From: Chloroflexota bacterium
Lineage (GTDB): Bacteria > Chloroflexota > Limnocylindria > Limnocylindrales > CSP1-4
Reading direction: 5' to 3'
Assembly: GCA_021786385.1 (NCBI GenBank)
Contig: JAJYNJ010000054.1
Coordinates: 1-64,000, forward strand
Length of the DNA: 64,000 nt
Numbering within the stretch: position 1 is the first letter of the stretch; every line of letters starts with the position of its first letter. The position numbers and the translations under genes were made by a program. The notes under the pieces are model-generated. The model saw only the letters and a program-made list of their open reading frames with translations. It ran no database searches and was not told the origin of the DNA. Shown piece after piece: positions 39,712 through 49,780 of this stretch.

Positions 39712-40140
39712 ATGCTGCTTCCTAAGCGTGTCAAACACCGGCGCGTCATGCGCGGCCGCATGAGCGGCACGGCCAAGGGTGGGACCACCATCGCGTTCGG
39801 CGAGTACGGCCTGATGACGGAGGAACCGGCCTGGATCACCAGCCGTCAGATCGAGGCGGCGCGGCGCGCGATGACGCGCTCCGTCAAGCGCGGTGGCAAG
39901 GTCTGGATCCGCATCTTCCCCGACAAGCCGGTGACCAAGAAACCAGCGGAGACCCGGATGGGCTCCGGCAAGGGCGCCCCCGACCACTGGGTGGCCGTCG
40001 TGAAGCCCGGGCGGATCCTCTTCGAGCTGGCGGGGGTGCCCGTCGAGGAGGCCGCGGAGGCGATGCGGCTGGCCGGGCACAAGCTGCCGGTCAACGTGAA
40101 GTTCATTGTCAAGGAGGGCGTCGTCGATGGACATCGATGA
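39712..40140 (+). CDS. rplP: 50S ribosomal protein L16
   Basis: '[34 protein letters not shown]'. Confidence 0.98.
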   Translation: MLLPKRVKHRRVMRGRMSGTAKGGTTIAFGEYGLMTEEPAWITSRQIEAARRAMTRSVKRGGKVWIRIFPDKPVTKKPAETRMGSGKGAPDHWVAVVKPGRILFELAGVPVEEAAEAMRLAGHKLPVNVKFIVKEGVVDGHR

Positions 40141-40342
40141 GGTCCGTGCGCTCTCTGATGACGAGCTGGAGGCCGAGCTGGCGGCGGCCCGTCGCAACTT
40201 GTACGACCTCCGGTTTCAGTTGGCGACGCGTCAGTTGAGCGACTACAACCAGATCAGGAGCACGCGCAAGCGGATCGCTCGCATCCTGACCGTCCAGACC
40301 GAGCGTCGTCTCGGACGGGCGACGGCGGAGGTGGGGCGATGA
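40127..40342 (+). CDS. rpmC: 50S ribosomal protein L29
   Basis: '[60 protein letters not shown]'; overlaps rplP end. Confidence 0.95.
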   Translation: MDIDEVRALSDDELEAELAAARRNLYDLRFQLATRQLSDYNQIRSTRKRIARILTVQTERRLGRATAEVGR

Positions 40343-40716
40343 GCGGAGTGAGAGTGGAACGGCAACGGAAGACCAAGGTGGGGCGGGTGGTCTCCGACAA
40401 GATGGACAAGACGATCGTGGTCTCCGTAGAGCGGCTCTCCCGCCACCCGCTCTACAAGCGTGTGGTCCGGCTGACCACCAAGTTCAAGGCCCACGACGAG
40501 CACAACGAGGCCCGTATCGGCGATACGGTGCGCATCGAAGAGTCGCGGCCGCTCAGCGCGACCAAGCGCTGGCGCCTCGTCGAGATCGTGCAGCGCGCGA
40601 CCGATGGCGCGGCCGACCAGCTGGTGGCGGAGGAGGCCTCGACCGCCGAGGCGATCCACGCGGCCGCTCATCCGGGCCGACATGAGGAGGCCCCCTCCGG
40701 GGGGGCGACTGCATGA
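40339..40716 (+). CDS. rpsQ: 30S ribosomal protein S17 with C-terminal extension
   Basis: '[70 protein letters not shown]'; 125 aa. Confidence 0.97.
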   Translation: MSGVRVERQRKTKVGRVVSDKMDKTIVVSVERLSRHPLYKRVVRLTTKFKAHDEHNEARIGDTVRIEESRPLSATKRWRLVEIVQRATDGAADQLVAEEASTAEAIHAAAHPGRHEEAPSGGATA

Positions 40717-41081
40717 TCCAGCAGTACAGCCGGCTCAAGGTCGCCGACAACACCGGCGCCCGCACCATCCAGTGCATCCGCATCATGGGCCGCTCGAGCA
40801 AGACGACCGCCGAGGTCGGCGATGTGATCATCGCCAGCGTCAAGCAGGCGATCCCGAACGCCGCGGTCAAGAAGGGCGACGTGGTGCGCGCGGTGGTGGT
40901 GCGAACCGCCAAGGAGTACGGGCGACCCGACGGCAGCTACATCCGCTTCGACGAGAACGCGGCGGTGCTGATCAACAACCAGGGCAACCCACGCGGCACG
41001 CGGATCTTTGGTCCCGTGGCACGTGAGCTGCGTGACCGCAACTACATGAAGATCGTATCGCTCGCGCCGGAGGTGCTCTAG
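40713..41081 (+). CDS. rplN: 50S ribosomal protein L14
   Basis: '[26 protein letters not shown]'. Confidence 0.98.
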   Translation: MIQQYSRLKVADNTGARTIQCIRIMGRSSKTTAEVGDVIIASVKQAIPNAAVKKGDVVRAVVVRTAKEYGRPDGSYIRFDENAAVLINNQGNPRGTRIFGPVARELRDRNYMKIVSLAPEVL

Positions 41082-41083
41082 CG

Positions 41084-41470
41084 ATGCCGGGCGAGGTCGT
41101 GAAGCACAGTACGAAAGTGCCGGAGATCCGGCGGGGCGACCAGGTGGTCGTGCTGACCGGCAAGGATATTGGGAAGCGCGGCGTGGTCGAGCGCGTCGTG
41201 CGGCCCGATCGCGTCATCGTAGGGGGCGTCAACGTCTCGAAGCGGCACACCAAGCCACGCACGATCCAGGGCCGCAACGAGTCCGCGCCGCAGATCCAGC
41301 AGGGCGGCATCCTCGACAAGACGATGCCGCTGGCGATCAGCAACGTGATGGTCGTCTGTCCTTCGTGCGGCCATCCGACCCGGGTCCGCCATGCCACGCT
41401 GGCCACCGGCGCGAGCGTCCGGGTCTGCGCCCGCTGCGGCGAGCCGCTCGCGCGCGAGGTGAAGGCATGA
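41084..41470 (+). CDS. rplX: 50S ribosomal protein L24 with C-terminal CxxC pairs
   Basis: KOW '[23 protein letters not shown]'; '[12 protein letters not shown]...[11 protein letters not shown]'. Confidence 0.96.
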   Translation: MPGEVVKHSTKVPEIRRGDQVVVLTGKDIGKRGVVERVVRPDRVIVGGVNVSKRHTKPRTIQGRNESAPQIQQGGILDKTMPLAISNVMVVCPSCGHPTRVRHATLATGASVRVCARCGEPLAREVKA

Positions 41471-42006
41471 GCGAGCTGAAGCGGCGCTACCGCGAGGAGG
41501 TCGTTCCGGCGCTGCAGAAGGAGTTCGCCTACGGGAACCCGATGCAGGTGCCGCGTGTCGAGAAAGTCGTGGTCAACATCGGGCTCGGGGAGGCGCTGCA
41601 GAACGCCAAGGCGCTCGACGCCGCGGTCGCGGACCTGACTGCGATCACCGGACAGAAACCGATCGTGACGCGGGCTAAGCGCTCGATCGCACAGTTCCGG
41701 CTCCGCACCGGCAACGCGATCGGCGCCAAAGTGACGTTGCGCGGCGACCGCATGTGGGATTTCCTGGAGCGCCTCACGCAGCTCGCCCTGCCGCGCATCC
41801 GTGACTTCCACGGCGTTCCGTCCCGCTCGTTCGACGGGCGCGGCAACTACTCGCTCGGGCTGCGCGAACAGCTCGCCTTCCCCGAGATCGACTACGACAA
41901 GGTGGACCGTCTGCGCGGGCTCGAGGTGAGCATCGTGACGACGGCGAAGACCGACGAGGAATCGAAGAAGCTGCTCGAGCTCCTCGGCATGCCCTTCGCC
42001 GGCTAG
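41467..42006 (+). CDS. rplE: 50S ribosomal protein L5
   Basis: '[47 protein letters not shown]'; ATG 41467. Confidence 0.98.
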   Translation: MSELKRRYREEVVPALQKEFAYGNPMQVPRVEKVVVNIGLGEALQNAKALDAAVADLTAITGQKPIVTRAKRSIAQFRLRTGNAIGAKVTLRGDRMWDFLERLTQLALPRIRDFHGVPSRSFDGRGNYSLGLREQLAFPEIDYDKVDRLRGLEVSIVTTAKTDEESKKLLELLGMPFAG

Positions 42007-42026
42007 CGGCGCGGGAGGGACCACAG

Positions 42027-42212
42027 ATGGCCAAGAAATCGATGATCGCCAAGGCGAAGCGCCCAGCCCGGTTCAAGGTCCGGGAGCACCACCGGTGCTT
42101 CGTCTGCGGCCGGCCGCGCGGCTACATGCGCCGCTTTGCGCTCTGCCGCATCTGCTTCCGCGAGCGGGCGCTGCTTGGGATGCTCCCGGGCGTGACGAAG
42201 TCGAGCTGGTGA
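42027..42212 (+). CDS. rpsN: 30S ribosomal protein S14 type Z
   Basis: 61 aa with '[23 protein letters not shown]'. Confidence 0.98.
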   Translation: MAKKSMIAKAKRPARFKVREHHRCFVCGRPRGYMRRFALCRICFRERALLGMLPGVTKSSW

Positions 42213-42216
42213 ACCG

Positions 42217-42615
42217 ATGAACGTCTCCGACCCGATCGCCGACATGCTGACCCGCATCCGCAATGCGAGCCGGGCGCGCCATCCCGAGGTCCTCGTCCCG
42301 GCGTCGCGGACCAAGCGCGAGATCGCCCGGATCCTCAAGGAGGAAGGCTTCATCGCCGACGTCGACGAGACTCGCGACGGTCCGCGGGCGATGCTGCGCA
42401 TCACGCTCCGCTATGTAGGCGGCAAGGCCCCGGTGGTCTCGGGGCTCAAGCGCATCAGCAAGCCCGGCCTGCGCGTCTATGCGCGCAAGACCGACATCCC
42501 GCGTGTCCTGGGCGGCCTCGGCATCGTCATCGTCAGCACCAGCCAGGGGATCATGACCGGCGCGCAGGCCCGCAAGGCCCAGCTCGGCGGCGAAGTCCTG
42601 GCGTACGTCTGGTAG
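42217..42615 (+). CDS. rpsH: 30S ribosomal protein S8
   Basis: '[21 protein letters not shown]...[31 protein letters not shown]'. Confidence 0.98.
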   Translation: MNVSDPIADMLTRIRNASRARHPEVLVPASRTKREIARILKEEGFIADVDETRDGPRAMLRITLRYVGGKAPVVSGLKRISKPGLRVYARKTDIPRVLGGLGIVIVSTSQGIMTGAQARKAQLGGEVLAYVW

Positions 42616-42621
42616 GCCGTC

Positions 42622-43173
42622 ATGTCACGTATCGGACGACTCCCCATTCCGATCCCACCCGGCGTCGACGTGGCGCTGGACGGCTCGTCGATCACGGTCA
42701 CTGGCCCACGTGGGCAACTGCATCGCGAGCTCGCCCCCGAGCTGACGGTGGTCCGCGAGGACGCGGCCCTGCGCATCGAGCGCCCGCGCGACGACAAGCG
42801 CTCGCGCGAGCTCCACGGGCTCACCCGCACCCTGGTGGCGAACATGGTCGCCGGCGTCACGACCGGGTATCGCAAGCCGCTCGAGATCACGGGCGTCGGG
42901 TACCGGGCCCAGAAGGTGGGCGAGAAGCTGCAGCTCAGCTTGGGCTACAGCCATCCCGTCGAGATCGAGCCCCCGGCCGGGATCAGCTTCGAGCTGGAGA
43001 ACCCGACGCGGTTGGCGGTCGTGGGGATCGACAAGGAGCTGGTCGGCCAGGTGGCCGCCCAGATCCGGGCGGCGCGCAAGCCGGAGCCCTACAAGGGCAA
43101 GGGTGTGTGCTACGCCGGCGAGCTGATCCGCCGCAAGGCCGGCAAGGCCGGCAAGATCGGCGGCAAGAAGTGA
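42622..43173 (+). CDS. rplF: 50S ribosomal protein L6
   Basis: '[17 protein letters not shown]...[27 protein letters not shown]'. Confidence 0.98.
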   Translation: MSRIGRLPIPIPPGVDVALDGSSITVTGPRGQLHRELAPELTVVREDAALRIERPRDDKRSRELHGLTRTLVANMVAGVTTGYRKPLEITGVGYRAQKVGEKLQLSLGYSHPVEIEPPAGISFELENPTRLAVVGIDKELVGQVAAQIRAARKPEPYKGKGVCYAGELIRRKAGKAGKIGGKK

Positions 43174-43227
43174 GTCACGGCGGGCCCAGCACGGGCCCGC
43201 GGCATCCGTAGGAGTACGACGACCGAT

Positions 43228-43590
43228 ATGGCCCAGGCACCTTCCCGGAGCGCCGCGCGCCAGAAGCGCCACGAGCGGATCCGTCTCACCCTGCGGGGGA
43301 CGGCGGCGCGGCCGCGCCTGGCCGTCTTCCGCAGCATCGACCAGATCTATGCCCAGGTCATCGACGACAGCGCCGGCCACACGCTGGCCGCGGCCTCGTC
43401 GCTCGAGCCGGAGATCCGCTCGCTCGAGGCGACCAAGACTGAACGCGCCCGGACCGTCGGCCGGCTGATCGCCGAACGGGCGAAGGCGGCTGGCGTCGAG
43501 CGGGTGGTCTTCGATCGGGCGGGCTATCGCTACCACGGACGCGTGAAGTCGCTCGCCGACGCGGCCCGCGAAGCGGGTCTCGACTTCTAG
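43228..43590 (+). CDS. rplR: 50S ribosomal protein L18
   Basis: '[29 protein letters not shown]...[26 protein letters not shown]'. Confidence 0.98.
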   Translation: MAQAPSRSAARQKRHERIRLTLRGTAARPRLAVFRSIDQIYAQVIDDSAGHTLAAASSLEPEIRSLEATKTERARTVGRLIAERAKAAGVERVVFDRAGYRYHGRVKSLADAAREAGLDF

Positions 43591-43610
43591 GGATCGGAAA
43601 GGAGCCACCG

Positions 43611-44147
43611 TTGGCGAGGATCGACCCAGCCAGGCTGACGCTCGAGGAACGCGTCGTCCAGATCAACCGCGTCGCCAAGGTCGTCAAGGGCGGCCGGCGT
43701 TTCAGCTTCAGTGCGGTCGTCGTGGTCGGCGACGGCGCCGGCCATGTCGGCGTCGGGCTCGGCAAGGCCGGCGAAGTGCCCGAGGCCATCCGAAAGGGCG
43801 TCGAGGACGCCAAGAAGCACCTCATCCGCGTGCCGCTCGTGGGCACCACCATCCCGCACGAGGTGCGGGTCCGGTTCGGGGCCAGCAACGTACTGCTGCG
43901 GCCGGCCTCGCAGGGGACCGGCGTCATCGCGGGCGGCTCGGTGCGCGCCGTGGTGGAGTCGGCGGGGATCCGCGACATTCTGTCGAAGTCGCTCGGCTCG
44001 ACCAATCCGGTGAACGTAACCCGGGCGACGCTCGAGGCGCTGCGCAGCCTGCGCAGCGCAGAGGAGATCTCAGCGCAGCGTGGCGTGCCGCTGCGCAGCG
44101 TGATCAGCGGTCAGCCGACCACGGAGGTGGCTGCCGATGCCCGATAA
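43611..44147 (+). CDS. rpsE: 30S ribosomal protein S5
   Basis: '[49 protein letters not shown]'; TTG start. Confidence 0.98.
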   Translation: MARIDPARLTLEERVVQINRVAKVVKGGRRFSFSAVVVVGDGAGHVGVGLGKAGEVPEAIRKGVEDAKKHLIRVPLVGTTIPHEVRVRFGASNVLLRPASQGTGVIAGGSVRAVVESAGIRDILSKSLGSTNPVNVTRATLEALRSLRSAEEISAQRGVPLRSVISGQPTTEVAADAR

Positions 44148-44517
44148 GCTGCGCGTTCGCCTGCGCAAGAGCCCGATCAGTTACACGGCCAAGACTCGCG
44201 GCACGGTCCGCGCGCTCGGCCTGCACCGGCTGCACGAGACGGTGGAGCTTCCGGACAACCCCGCCATCCGCGGCATGGTGCGTGCCGTCCGGTTCCTCGT
44301 CGAGGTCGAGGCGGTCCCGGCACCCTCGCCTGCGGCGGCGCGTGCGCGCCGCCGCGCTCCCGCGACGACCGCCGAGCCGGCCACGACGGCGCGGGGCGCG
44401 ACGACGGTCCCCGCAGCCGATGCGACTGCGCCGGCTGTCGATGGGGCGCCTCCTGGGGCACCCGCGGCGCCTGGGGCCCAGCCGAGCGAGCCGGCGTCCG
44501 AGGAGGGAGAGGCATGA
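44137..44517 (+). CDS. rpmD: 50S ribosomal protein L30 with ~65-aa Ala/Pro-rich C-terminal extension
   Basis: Core '[54 protein letters not shown]' then low-complexity tail. Confidence 0.93.
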   Translation: MPDKLRVRLRKSPISYTAKTRGTVRALGLHRLHETVELPDNPAIRGMVRAVRFLVEVEAVPAPSPAAARARRRAPATTAEPATTARGATTVPAADATAPAVDGAPPGAPAAPGAQPSEPASEEGEA

Positions 44518-45143
44518 AGCTGCACGACTTGCGCCCCGCTGAGGGGTCGCATACCCCTCGCACGCGCGTCGGCCGCGGCATCGCGGCCGGCAAGGGCAAG
44601 ACGGCGGGCCGCGGGACCAAGGGTCAGAAGGCGCGCACCGGGGGCACCATCCCGGCCTGGTTCGAAGGGGGCCAGACACCCGCCTCGCAACGGATCCCGA
44701 AGCTGCGGGGGTTCAAGCGCCGCTTCCGGCTCGAGTACGCCGTGGTGAACGTCGGCCGGATCAACGAGGTTGCCGCCGCCGGTGGCTTCGGGGAGCCGGC
44801 ACCGGGCGCTCCGATCGCCGTGAACCCGGAGCTGCTGCTGGCGGCCGGGCTCATCGGCTCGCTGCGCAACCCGGTCAAGGTGCTCGGCCAGGGCGACGTC
44901 GACCGTCGCCTCTTCGTGGTCGCGGACGCCTTCACGAAGAGCGCGGCCACGAAGATCGAGGTGGCGGGGGGGACGGCGCAGATCCTGGAGCTGCCCGACG
45001 AGCCGCTCGCCGCGCTCGGCGTCGAGGCGCGCGGGAGCAGCGCTGCGGCCCGGACACCGACCCAGACGCCGGCTGAGGCCCAGGCCTCGCCGTCGGCACC
45101 GGCCACGGCGCCGCAGTCCGCGCCGGGCGCGGGAGCGGAGTAG
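44514..45143 (+). CDS. rplO: 50S ribosomal protein L15 with Ala/Pro-rich C-terminal tail
   Basis: '[43 protein letters not shown]'. Confidence 0.97.
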   Translation: MKLHDLRPAEGSHTPRTRVGRGIAAGKGKTAGRGTKGQKARTGGTIPAWFEGGQTPASQRIPKLRGFKRRFRLEYAVVNVGRINEVAAAGGFGEPAPGAPIAVNPELLLAAGLIGSLRNPVKVLGQGDVDRRLFVVADAFTKSAATKIEVAGGTAQILELPDEPLAALGVEARGSSAAARTPTQTPAEAQASPSAPATAPQSAPGAGAE

Positions 45144-45146
45144 ACG

Positions 45147-46424
45147 GTGTTCGACGCCCTCATCAACGCCCTCCGTGCGCCGGACATCCGGCGGCGCATC
45201 CTGTTCGTGCTCGGGATGCTCATCATCGTGCGGGCGCTCGCGCACGTCCCCGTGCCGGGCGTCAACCGAGTGGCGCTGAACACCCTCTTCAACAACAACC
45301 AGCTGCTGGGTCTGCTCGACATCTTCTCGGGAGGCGGCCTGTCGTCGTTCTCGGTGATCGGCATGGGCGTCAACCCGTACATCAACGCCTCGATCATCAT
45401 GACGCTGATGCAGGGTGTGATCCCGAGCTTGCAGGCGCTGTCGCACGAGGGCGAGTACGGGCGCCAGAAGATCAACCAGTACACGCGCTACTTGACGGTG
45501 CCGTTGGCCCTCATCCAGGGCTACGGCTTCTTGGCGATCCTGAACAGCCAGGGCGTGCTCACCAGCTTCGACCTGGCCAGCTACATCACCGTCACCCAGA
45601 TCATCTCGCTGACCGCCGGCACGATCCTGCTGATGTGGTTGGGCGAGCTGATCACGGAGAAGGGGATCGGCAACGGGGTCAGCTTCATTATCTTCGCGGG
45701 CATCGTGGGGCGTGTGCCGCTTGCCGTGGGCCGTTTCCTGGAGGCGCCCGACTGGGCGGCGGGCGTGGCGCTCGCCGTGGTCGGCATCATCGCGATCGCC
45801 GGCATCGTCTATATTCAGGAGGGCCAGCGCCGGATCCCCGTGCAGTACGCGAGCCGCGTGCGCGGACGCCGTCTCTACCAGGGGGGCTCCACGTTCCTGC
45901 CGTTGCGCGTGAACCAGGCCGGCGTCATCCCGATCATCTTCGCCGTCAGCATCATCCTCTTCCCGACCCAGATCGCGGCCTACTTCCAGTCCTCGCAGGT
46001 CAAGATCGTGGCCGACGTCTCGCGGGGGATTCAGAGCCTGCTCGGTGTCCAGAGCCCGCTGTACGCGGTGCTCTACTTCGTCCTGACCGTCGGGTTCACC
46101 TACTTCTACACCGCCTTCACGTTCAAGCCAGACGAGACCGCCGACCAGCTGCGCAAGAACGGCGGGTTCATCCCGGGCATCCGTCCCGGCAACCCCACAC
46201 GGGACTACCTACAGGCGGTCGTGTTCCGGATCACCATCGCCGGCGCGCTCTTCTTGGGCATCGTGGCGGTGATGCCGTTCGTGCTCTCCCAGGCCTTCCC
46301 GAGCCTGCAGGGGATCGCCCTCGGCGGCACCGCACTCCTCATCGTGGTCTCGGTCGTAGTCGAGACGATGAAGCAGGTGGAGGCGCAGCTGATGATGCGC
46401 AACTACGAGGGGTTCATCCGGTGA
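45147..46424 (+). CDS. secY: Preprotein translocase subunit SecY
   Basis: Multi-TM; 'GIGNGVSFIIFAGIVGRVP', 'RVRGRRLYQGGSTFLPLRVNQAGVIPIIFAVSI'. Confidence 0.98.
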   Translation: MFDALINALRAPDIRRRILFVLGMLIIVRALAHVPVPGVNRVALNTLFNNNQLLGLLDIFSGGGLSSFSVIGMGVNPYINASIIMTLMQGVIPSLQALSHEGEYGRQKINQYTRYLTVPLALIQGYGFLAILNSQGVLTSFDLASYITVTQIISLTAGTILLMWLGELITEKGIGNGVSFIIFAGIVGRVPLAVGRFLEAPDWAAGVALAVVGIIAIAGIVYIQEGQRRIPVQYASRVRGRRLYQGGSTFLPLRVNQAGVIPIIFAVSIILFPTQIAAYFQSSQVKIVADVSRGIQSLLGVQSPLYAVLYFVLTVGFTYFYTAFTFKPDETADQLRKNGGFIPGIRPGNPTRDYLQAVVFRITIAGALFLGIVAVMPFVLSQAFPSLQGIALGGTALLIVVSVVVETMKQVEAQLMMRNYEGFIR

Positions 46425-47098
46425 AGGTCTACGTGATGATCGGCGCCCCGGGCGCCGGCAAGGGGACCCAGGCGGCGATCCTCGCGCAGCGCCTGAGCCT
46501 GCTGCACGTGGCCTCGGGCGATCTGTTCCGCGACGCGGTCCGGAACGGCACTCCGCTGGGCCGCGAGGCCAGGCGCTACATGGACCGCGGTGCACTGGTG
46601 CCAGATCCGGTCGTGATCGGGATGATCGAGGAACGCCTGGACCAGCCCGACGCGGCGGCTGGCGTGATCTTGGACGGCTTTCCCCGCACCCGACCGCAGG
46701 CGGAGGCGCTCGACGCGGCGCTTGCCCAGCGCGGCGCGCGGGTGGATGCGGCGCTCTACGTGGGGGTCTCGGAGGAGGAACTGATCCGGCGTCTTTCGGC
46801 GCGCTGGGTCTGCCGGGCGGCGGGCCACCCGTACAACGAGCGCTCCCACCCGCCGCAGGTGCCGGGTGTCTGTGATCTCGATGGCTCGCAGCTCTACCAG
46901 CGCGACGATGACCGACCCGAGACCGTGCGCGCGCGGCTCGCGCAGCAGTTGCCGCCGATGTACGAGGTCATCGACTACTACACGACGCAGGGGGTGCTCG
47001 TCGCCGTCGACGGCGCGCAGCCGGTCGAGGCGGTGACGGAGGCGCTCCTCAGCGCGATCGCTCACCCCGCACGGCCCGGGCGGAGCGAGGCGGCATGA
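46421..47098 (+). CDS. adk: Adenylate kinase
   Basis: 'VMIGAPGAGKGTQAAILAQRLSLLHVASGDLFRDAVRNGTPLG', 'DGFPRTRPQAEAL'; GTG start overlapping secY stop. Confidence 0.97.
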   Translation: MKVYVMIGAPGAGKGTQAAILAQRLSLLHVASGDLFRDAVRNGTPLGREARRYMDRGALVPDPVVIGMIEERLDQPDAAAGVILDGFPRTRPQAEALDAALAQRGARVDAALYVGVSEEELIRRLSARWVCRAAGHPYNERSHPPQVPGVCDLDGSQLYQRDDDRPETVRARLAQQLPPMYEVIDYYTTQGVLVAVDGAQPVEAVTEALLSAIAHPARPGRSEAA

Positions 47099-47907
47099 TC
47101 GTGTCCGAGCGCCGCGTGACGCTCAAGTCCCGCAGCCAGATCGAGCAGATGCGCCGGGCGGGACGCCTGGTCGCCGACGTGCTCGACCGGCTCGGGGAAG
47201 CGCTGCGGCCCGGTATCACCACGGGGGACCTGGACCGCATCGCCGAGGAGATGATCCGCCGCAGCGGCGGTATCCCGTCGTTCATCGGCGTGCCGGGCCC
47301 CCGCGGCCCGTACCGGCACGCGATCTGCGTCTCGATCGACGACGAGGTGGTGCACGGCATCCCCGGTCGGCGGCGCATCGAGGAGGGCCATGTCGTCTCG
47401 ATCGACGCCGGGGCGATCGTCGACGGGTGGCACGGGGACGCCGCCCGCACGTTCACCATCGGCCGGGTGCCGGCCGATGTGCGTCTGCTGGTCGACGAGA
47501 CGCGGCGCGGCATGGACGCGGGGATCGCGGCCGCGCGGGTCGGCAGCACGATCGGGGATATCGCCGCGGCCGTGGAAGCGGTGGCCCTGGAGCACGGATA
47601 CGGCGTGCTGCGCGAGTACGGTGGGCACGGCATCGGTACTGAGATGCACGAGGAACCGTTCGTGCCGAACTACCGCGGCGCCGGCCGCGGGCGCCGGCTC
47701 GAGCCGGGGATGTGCCTGGCGATCGAGCCGATGTTTACGCTCGGCGGGCACGAGGTGCAGGTGCGGGACGACGGTTGGACCGTTGCCACCGCGGATGGGA
47801 GCGTCGCCGCGCACTGGGAGCACACCATCGCGATCCTGCCCGAGGGGCCCGAGATCCTGACGGTGAACGGTCGCGACCGGAGTTTGTTGGGGGAGGCAGG
47901 CGTCTGA
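47095..47907 (+). CDS. map: Methionine aminopeptidase type I
   Basis: 'KSRSQIEQMRRAGRLVADVL', 'SIDAGAIVDGWHGDAARTF', 'GGHGIGTEMHEEPFVPNY'. Confidence 0.97.
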   Translation: MIVSERRVTLKSRSQIEQMRRAGRLVADVLDRLGEALRPGITTGDLDRIAEEMIRRSGGIPSFIGVPGPRGPYRHAICVSIDDEVVHGIPGRRRIEEGHVVSIDAGAIVDGWHGDAARTFTIGRVPADVRLLVDETRRGMDAGIAAARVGSTIGDIAAAVEAVALEHGYGVLREYGGHGIGTEMHEEPFVPNYRGAGRGRRLEPGMCLAIEPMFTLGGHEVQVRDDGWTVATADGSVAAHWEHTIAILPEGPEILTVNGRDRSLLGEAGV

Positions 47908-47913
47908 TACACT
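47884..47913 (+). promoter_or_regulatory. Candidate promoter for infA (TTGTTG-18-TACACT)
   Basis: TTGTTG 47884-47889, TACACT 47908-47913 at the end of map, 73 nt before infA. Confidence 0.5.
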
Positions 47914-47985
47914 CAGCGTTCGTGTGCCGCGTCCGTATGACGTGGTGCCCGCAGATCACACTGATGAGGGGAACGACGGTAGCCT

Positions 47986-48204
47986 GTGGCTAAGAAGGAC
48001 GCCATCGAGGTGGAGGGAACGGTCATCGAGCCGTTGCCCAACACGATGTTCGCCGTCGAGCTCGACAATGGGCATCGCGTCCTCGCCCACATCAGCGGCA
48101 AGCTGCGCATGAACTTCATCCGCATCCTCCCGGGGGATCGGGTCCGCGTCGAGCTCTCGCCGTACGACCTTTCCCGCGGGCGCATCACCTATCGGCTCAA
48201 GTAG
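47986..48204 (+). CDS. infA: Translation initiation factor IF-1
   Basis: '[72 protein letters not shown]'; GTG start. Confidence 0.98.
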   Translation: MAKKDAIEVEGTVIEPLPNTMFAVELDNGHRVLAHISGKLRMNFIRILPGDRVRVELSPYDLSRGRITYRLK

Positions 48205-48219
48205 GCAGGTAACGCAATC

Positions 48220-48333
48220 GTGAAGGTCCGAGCGTCCGTCAAGACGCGCTGCGAGCGCTGCAAGATCATCCGCCGGCACGGGACGGTGATGGTCCTCTGC
48301 ACCAATCCCAAGCACAAGCAGCGCCAAGGTTAG
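48220..48333 (+). CDS. rpmJ: 50S ribosomal protein L36
   Basis: My translation: [40 protein letters not shown] start; absent from supplied ORF track (short). Confidence 0.95.
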   Translation: MKVRASVKTRCERCKIIRRHGTVMVLCTNPKHKQRQG

Positions 48334-48340
48334 GAGCGGC

Positions 48341-48712
48341 ATGGCACGCATCGCCGGCGTCGATCTCCCGCGCGAGAAGCGCGTCGAGGTGGCCTTGACG
48401 TACATCTACGGGATCGGTCTCCCCACGAGCCAGATCATCCTCACCCAGGCGAACGTCAACCCCGACACCCGCGTCAGGGACCTGACCGAAGAGCAGGTCA
48501 ACCGGTTGCGCGACATCATCGACCGGCGCTACAAGGTCGAGGGTGACCTCCGCCGGGAGGTCGCGCTCAACATCAAGCGGCTCCAGGAGATCGGCTCCTA
48601 CCGGGGCCTGCGGCATCGCCGCAACCTGCCCGTCCGCGGGCAGCGCACCAAGACCAATGCCCGGCAGCGTCGCGGTCCCAAGAAGACCGTCGGCGTCCGC
48701 CGCAAGAAGTAG
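48341..48712 (+). CDS. rpsM: 30S ribosomal protein S13
   Basis: '[26 protein letters not shown]...[30 protein letters not shown]'. Confidence 0.98.
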   Translation: MARIAGVDLPREKRVEVALTYIYGIGLPTSQIILTQANVNPDTRVRDLTEEQVNRLRDIIDRRYKVEGDLRREVALNIKRLQEIGSYRGLRHRRNLPVRGQRTKTNARQRRGPKKTVGVRRKK

Positions 48713-48734
48713 CAGGAGCAGGAAGAACCCACGC

Positions 48735-49130
48735 ATGGCGGATCGCAAGCGCGCCACGAAGACCCGACGGCGCGAACGTAAGAATGTGCCGATCGGGCAC
48801 GCGCACATCCAGGCCTCCTTCAACAACACGATCGTCACGATCACCGACCCTGCGGGCGCGACGGTCGCGTGGGGCAGCGCCGGTCTGGCGGGGTTCAAGG
48901 GTTCCCGCAAGAGCACCCCGTACGCGGCGGCGCTCAGTGCCGACGGTGCGGCCCGGCGGGCCCTGGAGCACGGCATGCGCCAGGTCGAGGTCTTCGTGAA
49001 GGGGCCGGGAGCCGGACGTGAACAGGCGATCCGCTCCCTGCAGGCCGCCGGGCTCGAGGTGACGGCCATCACCGACGTCACGCCCATCCCGCACAACGGT
49101 TGCCGCCCGCCCAAGCGGCGCCGGGTCTAG
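48735..49130 (+). CDS. rpsK: 30S ribosomal protein S11
   Basis: '[45 protein letters not shown]'; ATG 48735. Confidence 0.98.
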   Translation: MADRKRATKTRRRERKNVPIGHAHIQASFNNTIVTITDPAGATVAWGSAGLAGFKGSRKSTPYAAALSADGAARRALEHGMRQVEVFVKGPGAGREQAIRSLQAAGLEVTAITDVTPIPHNGCRPPKRRRV

Positions 49131-49143
49131 CGGGAGCGCGCGC

Positions 49144-49770
49144 ATGGCCCGTTACCACGATCCTGTCTGCCGGCTCTGCCGGCGCGAGGGCACCAAGCTC
49201 TTCCTGAAGGGCACCCGCTGCTACACCAAGAAGTGCGCGGTGGAGCGCCGTCCGAGCCCGCCCGGCCAGCACGGCGTCCGCCGGCGCAAGATGTCGGACT
49301 TCGGCACGCACCTGCGGGAGAAGCAGAAGTTCCGGCGGGTCTATTCGGTGATGGAGCGCCAGTTCAAGGAGTACTTCGCGCTGGCGCGCTCTCGCCCCGG
49401 GGTGACCGGCGAGAACCTCCTCCGGCTGCTCGAGCTGCGGCTCGACAACGTCGTGTACCGCATGGGCTTCGCCAACAGCCGCCCTATGGCGCGGCAGCTC
49501 GTCAACCACGGGCACTTCGCAGTGAACGGCGTGCCGACCAATATCCCGTCGTACCAGCTACGACCGGGCGATCGGATCGAGGTCCGCGAGGGCAGCCGAT
49601 CGCTGGATCCGTTCAAGAACGCCCGCACGCAGATGGGCGCCGCGCCACGGCCGGAGTGGCTGACCGTGGACCCCGAGCGGTTGAGCGGCACCGTTGCCGC
49701 CCTGCCGCGCCGCGACCAGATGCCGCTCGAGCTCAACGAGCAGCTCGTGGTCGAGTACTACTCGAGGTAG
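49144..49770 (+). CDS. rpsD: 30S ribosomal protein S4
   Basis: '[44 protein letters not shown]'. Confidence 0.98.
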   Translation: MARYHDPVCRLCRREGTKLFLKGTRCYTKKCAVERRPSPPGQHGVRRRKMSDFGTHLREKQKFRRVYSVMERQFKEYFALARSRPGVTGENLLRLLELRLDNVVYRMGFANSRPMARQLVNHGHFAVNGVPTNIPSYQLRPGDRIEVREGSRSLDPFKNARTQMGAAPRPEWLTVDPERLSGTVAALPRRDQMPLELNEQLVVEYYSR

Positions 49771-49780
49771 GTCGTCGCCG

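Noticed and set aside
41420-41470. CxxC pairs at L24 C-terminus as a novel zinc-ribbon fusion
   Set aside because: Similar CPSCGxPTRV...CxxCG tails are common on bacterial L24.
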